37,854 nt of DNA from Desulfomicrobium macestii (GTDB lineage Bacteria; Desulfobacterota; Desulfovibrionia; Desulfovibrionales; Desulfomicrobiaceae), in the NCBI RefSeq assembly GCF_014873765.1, contig NZ_JADBGG010000036.1, positions 1-37,854 on the forward strand, written 5' to 3'. The position numbers and the translations under genes were made by a program. The notes beneath the pieces are model-generated. The model saw nothing but the letters and a program-made list of their open reading frames with translations. It did no database searches and had not been told where the DNA came from. This document shows, piece after piece, positions 34,154 to 37,854 of the stretch (the first letter of the stretch is position 1; every line of letters starts with the position of its first letter).

Positions 34154-34341
34154 TACGGTCCTTGGGATAAGACAAACTGAGCAGAAATATGTACGCATAA
34201 GGCAAAACTTAACATTCCGACACAACGGGTCAAGAACAAACACGCGCCCCTTCCCGGCCGGGCGGGGAAACAATTTCCTGATGACCGCCGCAAACTTCCC
34301 GTGTAGGCGAGGCCAGACGCTTTTCACCAAGGACTGGACTG

Positions 34342-34806
34342 ATGACCAACAACGACATTCTGCGCCGATTGCGCTATGCATTGAACCTGGACAACGCCGG
34401 CGTCATCCGGCTCTTTACCCTGGGCGGGCACGGACTGAGCCAGGAAGATCTCGATCTCCTGCTCAAGAAGGACGACGAACCGGGCTTCGTGGACTGCCCG
34501 GACGTGCTGCTGAGCGCGTTTCTGGACGGACTGATCACCTCCAGACGCGGCGCCCGGGAACTGGCCCCCGAAACGGCCGAGACGCTGAACAACAACCTGA
34601 TCCTGCGCAAGATCCGCATCGCGCTCGAACTCAAGGACTCGGACATGATCCGCATCCTGGACGCAGGCGGCATGGAAATCTCGAAATCCGAACTTTCCGC
34701 CCTCTTCCGCAAACAGGGGCATCGCAATTTCGTGTACTGCCGGGATCAGCTTTTAAGAAAATTTTTGAGCGGGCTTGCGAAAATCTCGCGGGAGGAACTT
34801 TCATGA
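34342..34806 (+). CDS. DUF1456 protein (YehS family)
   Basis: 154 residues made of two copies of one helical domain. Residues 1-70 open TNNDILRRLRYALNLDNAGVIRLF. Residues 85-150 open NNNLILRKIRIALELKDSDMIRIL. This is the YehS/DUF1456 family, small cytosolic proteins of unknown function. It overlaps the next gene by ATGA, so it is cotranslated with the CvfB-like RNA-binding protein, which hints at an RNA-related role. It is divergent from the large GGDEF-EAL gene. Confidence 0.85.
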   Translation: MTNNDILRRLRYALNLDNAGVIRLFTLGGHGLSQEDLDLLLKKDDEPGFVDCPDVLLSAFLDGLITSRRGARELAPETAETLNNNLILRKIRIALELKDSDMIRILDAGGMEISKSELSALFRKQGHRNFVYCRDQLLRKFLSGLAKISREELS

Positions 34807-35633
34807 TTGAATTCGGCAAAACCGCGACCCTCAAGGTCATGAAAATGGTCACGGGCGGAGCCTATCTCGACGGCGAAAACCTGGGCGAGGTCTTCGTGCC
34901 CAAGCGCGAGCTTCCGGCGGGCACGGCCGTTGGCGACAGCTTGAGCGTCTTTTTGTACCGGGACTCCGAGACCGTGCTCACGGGCAGCGTAAGCAAGCCC
35001 AAGGCCGAAGTCGGCCAGTGCGCCTTCATGAAGGTCGTGGCCGTGACCAAGTCCGGAGTCTTCGTGGACTGGGGCCTGCCCAAGGACCTCTTTGTCCCGT
35101 CAAGCGAGCAGTACAAGGCGCTGGAGGAAGGCCGCTCCTACGTCATCCTCGTGTACATCGACGAACGCACCGGCCGTCTGGCGGGCACGGCCAAGCTCCA
35201 CTCCTACCTGAGCGAAGAGGGGGAAGGATTCAAACCGGGTCAGGAAGTTGATCTGCTTATCAGCGGTTTTTCGGAACTCGGTTTCAAGGCCGTGATCAAC
35301 AACACGCATCTCGGACTGGTCTTTCGCGACGACGCACCCGGCGAGTTGCGCTATGGCCAGCGCATGAAGGGCTTCATCAAGGCCATCCGCCCGGACGGCA
35401 AGATCGACCTGTCCCTGCTGCCTCCCGGCAGGTCCGGCCTGGACATGCTGGCCGACCGCATTCTGGCCCATCTGGCGGCATGCGGAGGAAGCACCGACCT
35501 GACGGACAAAAGTCCGGCAGAATATATCGCCGCCGCCTTCGGGGCCAGCAAGTCCAACTACAAAAAAGCCCTGGGCCGCCTCTACAAGCAAAAGAAAATC
35601 AGCATCGAGCCGGACCGGATCGTGCTGCTCTGA
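34803..35633 (+). CDS. CvfB-family S1-domain RNA-binding protein
   Basis: 276 residues. The start is fixed by the ATGA overlap with the upstream stop and by GGGAGGA 7 nt before. Three S1-like OB folds lie at about 1-60 (ATLKVMKMVTGGAYLD), 65-130 (AFMKVVAVTKSGVFVDWGLPKDLFVP) and 140-205 (VDLLISGFSELGFKAVINNTHLGLVF, with RPDGKIDLSL). A winged helix closes the protein (215-276, AFGASKSNYKKALGRLYKQKKI). This matches the conserved virulence factor B family, which binds RNA and affects expression of virulence or stress genes in Staphylococcus. Its target here is unknown. Confidence 0.88.
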   Translation: MIEFGKTATLKVMKMVTGGAYLDGENLGEVFVPKRELPAGTAVGDSLSVFLYRDSETVLTGSVSKPKAEVGQCAFMKVVAVTKSGVFVDWGLPKDLFVPSSEQYKALEEGRSYVILVYIDERTGRLAGTAKLHSYLSEEGEGFKPGQEVDLLISGFSELGFKAVINNTHLGLVFRDDAPGELRYGQRMKGFIKAIRPDGKIDLSLLPPGRSGLDMLADRILAHLAACGGSTDLTDKSPAEYIAAAFGASKSNYKKALGRLYKQKKISIEPDRIVLL

Positions 35634-35666
35634 ACCTTCAGCTAACGGCGCAGGACCACAGGGATC

Positions 35667-35710
35667 AACGCAAAAGAGCCGCAGGAATTTTCCTGCGGCT
35701 CTTTTGCGTT
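35667..35710. terminator. 44-nt perfect palindrome, bidirectional terminator
   Basis: AACGCAAAAGAGCCGCAGGA (plus A) is followed by TT and its exact reverse complement, a 21-bp perfect stem. A-runs and T-runs flank the GC core, so it can stop both the CvfB transcript and the convergent membrane-protein transcript. Confidence 0.9.
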
Positions 35711-35737
35711 TCATGAAGCGGGAATGGCGCCGGCCCG

Positions 35738-36772
35738 CTAGCCTCGGCGATCCACCAGATCCTGCAGCGGCTTGGGCAAAATTCCTCTCAATTTCAGGGA
35801 AATGGATTTTTCGTGGCGCTGCCAGATGATGCCAAGCCAGATCACGCCAAGCCCAATGACGGTCAGCACGAAAGGAAAGAGCAGGCTGTCCTTGAAAACG
35901 TTCCAGGACAGGTAGCCCAGATAGCCCGCAGCGCCCAGGCCACCGAAAACGGCGAAAACCCTGCGTCGTAGCGCCGCGCCGCAGAAGATGAGCAGCATGT
36001 TGACGCAGAAATAGAGAAACTTGTTCAGCTCGCTGTCGGAGCGCATCAGCGAAAGCCCGCCCCAGAACGCAGTGACCCCGAAAATGTAGAGCCAGAAGGC
36101 ATAGTCTTTTTCACCCCTGGTGCGGATGTCGATCCACAGGGCAACAAGGGTGATGGCCACGCCGGACCAGAGCGAGACGAGCTTGCGCAGTTCCCAGGAG
36201 ACGTCGGCCTGGCCGAAGATGAAAGGCGTCAGGTCCATGCTCATGTACCACAGCGTCGCGGCCACGGGCATGACCAGAAACGGCAACCGGTAGCGCCAGA
36301 GCAGGATCGCCCCTGCGGCCAGGGTGCCCAGCTCCATGAAGATCCAACGCCAGTCGATATAGACATGGTAGTCGCGGTAAACCCGTCCGTCGGCCCACCA
36401 GCCCATGGCCTCCTGGAATCCATAGATCGCCAGCGGAGTCAGGGCCACGACAAAGGTGGCGATGATCCCGGCCGGGATGGGCAAGCGGCGCGTGTGCAGA
36501 AAATTTTCGGTGAGCAGAAGCCCGGCCACGGCGTAGGCCACGGCAATGCCAAGCAGCCCCCACCCCCCGAACGACTCCCAGCCCAGGGTCATGAACAGGC
36601 TCATGGCGCCGATGGCCATGAGGCCGCCCAGATAATAAAGGATATGGGTGAAGCGAAAACCCGGCGTGTCCACGGCCGAGGCCTCCAGAAACTCCCACAA
36701 CAGCCCCGCCTGTCCGGCATCGAGTATGCCCTTTTCCACCGCCTGTCGCAGCCTGTTTCTGCTGACGTCCAT
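35738..36772 (-). CDS. Multi-pass membrane protein (DUF2157-like)
   Basis: 344 residues from the ATG at 36772, chosen for its GGAGG site; a frame extended to 36859 has none and would cross the palindrome upstream. A soluble N-terminal part of about 45 residues (RNRLRQAVEKGILDAGQAGLLWEFLE) resembles the helical head of DUF2157-type proteins. About ten hydrophobic segments follow (for instance 46-66, 72-92, 104-124, 160-180, 225-245, 260-300), ending in basic residues. No transport or catalytic motif is evident. It is probably an inner-membrane protein of unknown function, in a single-gene unit. Confidence 0.72.
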   Translation of the reverse strand: MDVSRNRLRQAVEKGILDAGQAGLLWEFLEASAVDTPGFRFTHILYYLGGLMAIGAMSLFMTLGWESFGGWGLLGIAVAYAVAGLLLTENFLHTRRLPIPAGIIATFVVALTPLAIYGFQEAMGWWADGRVYRDYHVYIDWRWIFMELGTLAAGAILLWRYRLPFLVMPVAATLWYMSMDLTPFIFGQADVSWELRKLVSLWSGVAITLVALWIDIRTRGEKDYAFWLYIFGVTAFWGGLSLMRSDSELNKFLYFCVNMLLIFCGAALRRRVFAVFGGLGAAGYLGYLSWNVFKDSLLFPFVLTVIGLGVIWLGIIWQRHEKSISLKLRGILPKPLQDLVDRRG

Positions 36773-37090
36773 GCATCCTCCGGATTTCGTGACATGTCCG
36801 GACCATGGTCCGGAATGCACATTCCTTATGCCCGGTCGCGCCGACAAGGCAACGGACAATCACGATCATGCCGATCACCCATCATCACAGAACTCTCTGT
36901 GCCACTTCTCTTTGCTCCCAGAAATCCGATCAATTCATGAAGATTCTGCTGGAGGCAGGCCTCATAAATTTATCATGGAGGCCTGATTCAGATTGATTGG
37001 GCAACATAATAAGAATGCCGTTTACACGAAATTCAGGACACCCTCTGTTCAAACAAACTGAGCCACTTCTGTTCGAAGCATGAAAAGATC
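36773..37090. other. 318-bp intergenic region between the membrane-protein gene and barstar
   Basis: No gene is evident. It marks the jump from GC-rich core sequence to AT-rich toxin-immunity sequence. Near the membrane-protein start it contains the 18-bp palindrome listed separately. Nearer the immunity gene it contains AGGCCTC...GAGGCCT (about 36957-36984) enclosing ATAAATTTAT, which may end the barstar transcript. Confidence 0.5.
36797..36814. promoter_or_regulatory. 18-bp perfect palindrome, candidate operator
   Basis: TCCGGACCATGGTCCGGA is its own reverse complement. It lies 25-42 nt upstream of the start codon of the membrane-protein gene, between the expected promoter and ribosome site, where a repressor dimer would act. 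Confidence 0.5.
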
Positions 37091-37399
37091 CTACAGACTT
37101 AACATATCTATATAATTACCTATTTCTTCATCTATAACTAAAAAATGGAAATCCCCTGTATTCATTTTTGCGCTATAAAATACTTCAATCATACTAACAG
37201 AAATTTTATTGAGACTTTTAAAAGCATAAATGAAATTATGTATTATAATAATTTCATTATTTGATATATCTGTTAAGCAGTCATAAAGTGCATCAAAATT
37301 GCATCCATAATAATCTGGAAATTTAAGTTTTTTTTTCAACTCATGGTGCATTTGTTTTTCATTAGTCATATTTTTTCCATCAATAATTATAAAATCCAT
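37091..37399 (-). CDS. Barstar-family immunity protein
   Basis: 102 residues. The N terminus MDFIIIDGKNMTNEKQMHHELKKKL and the block FPDYYGCNFDALYDCLTDI match barstar, where YYG-N-DAL-DCL carries the Asp residues that plug the barnase active site. Both Asp positions are present. It starts one base after the stop of the barnase-domain gene, with AAAGGA inside the end of that gene as ribosome site, so toxin and inhibitor are made together. Very AT-rich compared with the core genes, which suggests recent transfer. It would protect the producer cell against the ribonuclease. Confidence 0.92.
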   Translation of the reverse strand: MDFIIIDGKNMTNEKQMHHELKKKLKFPDYYGCNFDALYDCLTDISNNEIIIIHNFIYAFKSLNKISVSMIEVFYSAKMNTGDFHFLVIDEEIGNYIDMLSL

Positions 37400-37400
37400 A

Positions 37401-37854
37401 CTATCTAATCCTTTGAAAAGATTTATAATGGTCTGTAGTTTTGTACATCAAACCGTCGTTTGAAATAATCAACCGTTCAGCTCCACGGTATCCTTGATCA
37501 TAATTAATATCTACTTCTATCCATGTTCGATCAGGTGCATCAGGAAGAATGCCACTTCTATTTTCATAAATATCTCCACCAATGCTTTTCCCTGGAGCAA
37601 TTTCGTGAAGATTACCCTTGGAGCTATCCCAACCAAGTGCTTTTGCTTCCTTCTTTGTGATAAAATTATCCGGCAATTTGCCGTGTTGCCCAATAAATTC
37701 AGTAACCTCATCAAATCCAGTTTTATGTACAGCTTTTCCTGCTACACGCCATGCATCACCCGCCTCATCCCCAAACTTCCCAACAATCTTCGCACCCAAC
37801 CCCGCGAGTCCGAATTTTTCGACAGCGCTTACAATCTTGATGGCCACCACATTG
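37401..37854 (-). CDS. Barnase-family ribonuclease toxin domain (3' end of a larger gene, cut by window edge)
   Basis: The last 151 codons are visible; the frame is open to the window end, so the true start lies outside. The final 95 residues closely follow barnase: KLPDNFITKKEAKALGW, APGKSIGGDIYENRSGILP, RTWIEVDINY (general-base Glu), GYRGAERLI (two active-site Arg) and YKTTDHYKSFQRIR (general-acid His). All key catalytic residues are in place, so it should cleave RNA. Upstream residues are Gly/Ala-rich with helices (FGLAGLGAKIVGKFGDEAGDAW), as in pre-toxin segments of polymorphic toxins (CDI, Rhs or filamentous haemagglutinin type). The delivery part is not in view. Confidence 0.93.
   Translation of the reverse strand, partial: NVVAIKIVSAVEKFGLAGLGAKIVGKFGDEAGDAWRVAGKAVHKTGFDEVTEFIGQHGKLPDNFITKKEAKALGWDSSKGNLHEIAPGKSIGGDIYENRSGILPDAPDRTWIEVDINYDQGYRGAERLIISNDGLMYKTTDHYKSFQRIR

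Overview
The window reads as chromosome of a GC-rich deltaproteobacterium, most likely of the Desulfovibrionales (Desulfomicrobium-like). This is inferred from gene content and codon bias: a type III glutamine synthetase, an AI-2E-type permease, several c-di-GMP and sigma-54 signalling proteins, a cache-type chemoreceptor and a proA-nadD pair. No species assignment is proven here.

Positions 1-4700 are an accessory region built at the 3' end of a tRNA-Asp gene. The intact tRNA-Val/tRNA-Asp pair lies at 4733-4899 (minus). Two further copies of the tRNA-Asp 3' half plus its terminator lie at 186-278 and 4484-4575, as expected of stacked insertions by tyrosine-recombinase elements. Between them are a RelA/SpoT synthetase-domain protein, an unrecognised 228-aa protein and a frameshifted IS110-family transposase. 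Two hairpin-forming sites flanking the RelA/SpoT gene (401-481 and 1566-1624) look like integron attC sites. The gene would then be a mobile cassette in an array without a visible integrase.

Positions 5150-27400 are mostly core genome. A minus-strand operon encodes an AI-2E-family permease, a PfkB sugar/nucleoside kinase and a small membrane protein. It is followed by glnN (with a sigma-54 promoter), an EAL/HDOD protein, glgP, msrB, a 3D-domain protein, proA-nadD-Dabb and a TPR-like membrane protein. A signalling operon follows: a sigma-54 activator with a GAF domain, then two kinase-like proteins that have lost different halves of the kinase machinery. Next is a eukaryote-type UTP-glucose-1-phosphate uridylyltransferase overlapping a diguanylate cyclase with a duplicated periplasmic sensor.

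Positions 27400-36800 hold a methyl-accepting chemotaxis protein, a 151-bp MITE-like inverted repeat, a DUF4105/Lnb_N protein, a large NMT1-PAS-PAS-GGDEF-EAL protein, a YehS-CvfB pair and a multi-pass membrane protein. The last 800 bp are AT-rich and encode a barnase-family toxin domain, cut by the window edge, followed by its barstar-family immunity protein. This looks like the C-terminal tip of a polymorphic toxin.

The most unusual material is the tRNA-Asp island with its attC-like cassette carrying an orphan alarmone synthetase, the complementary degenerate kinase pair, and the structured leader of the IS110 transposase.
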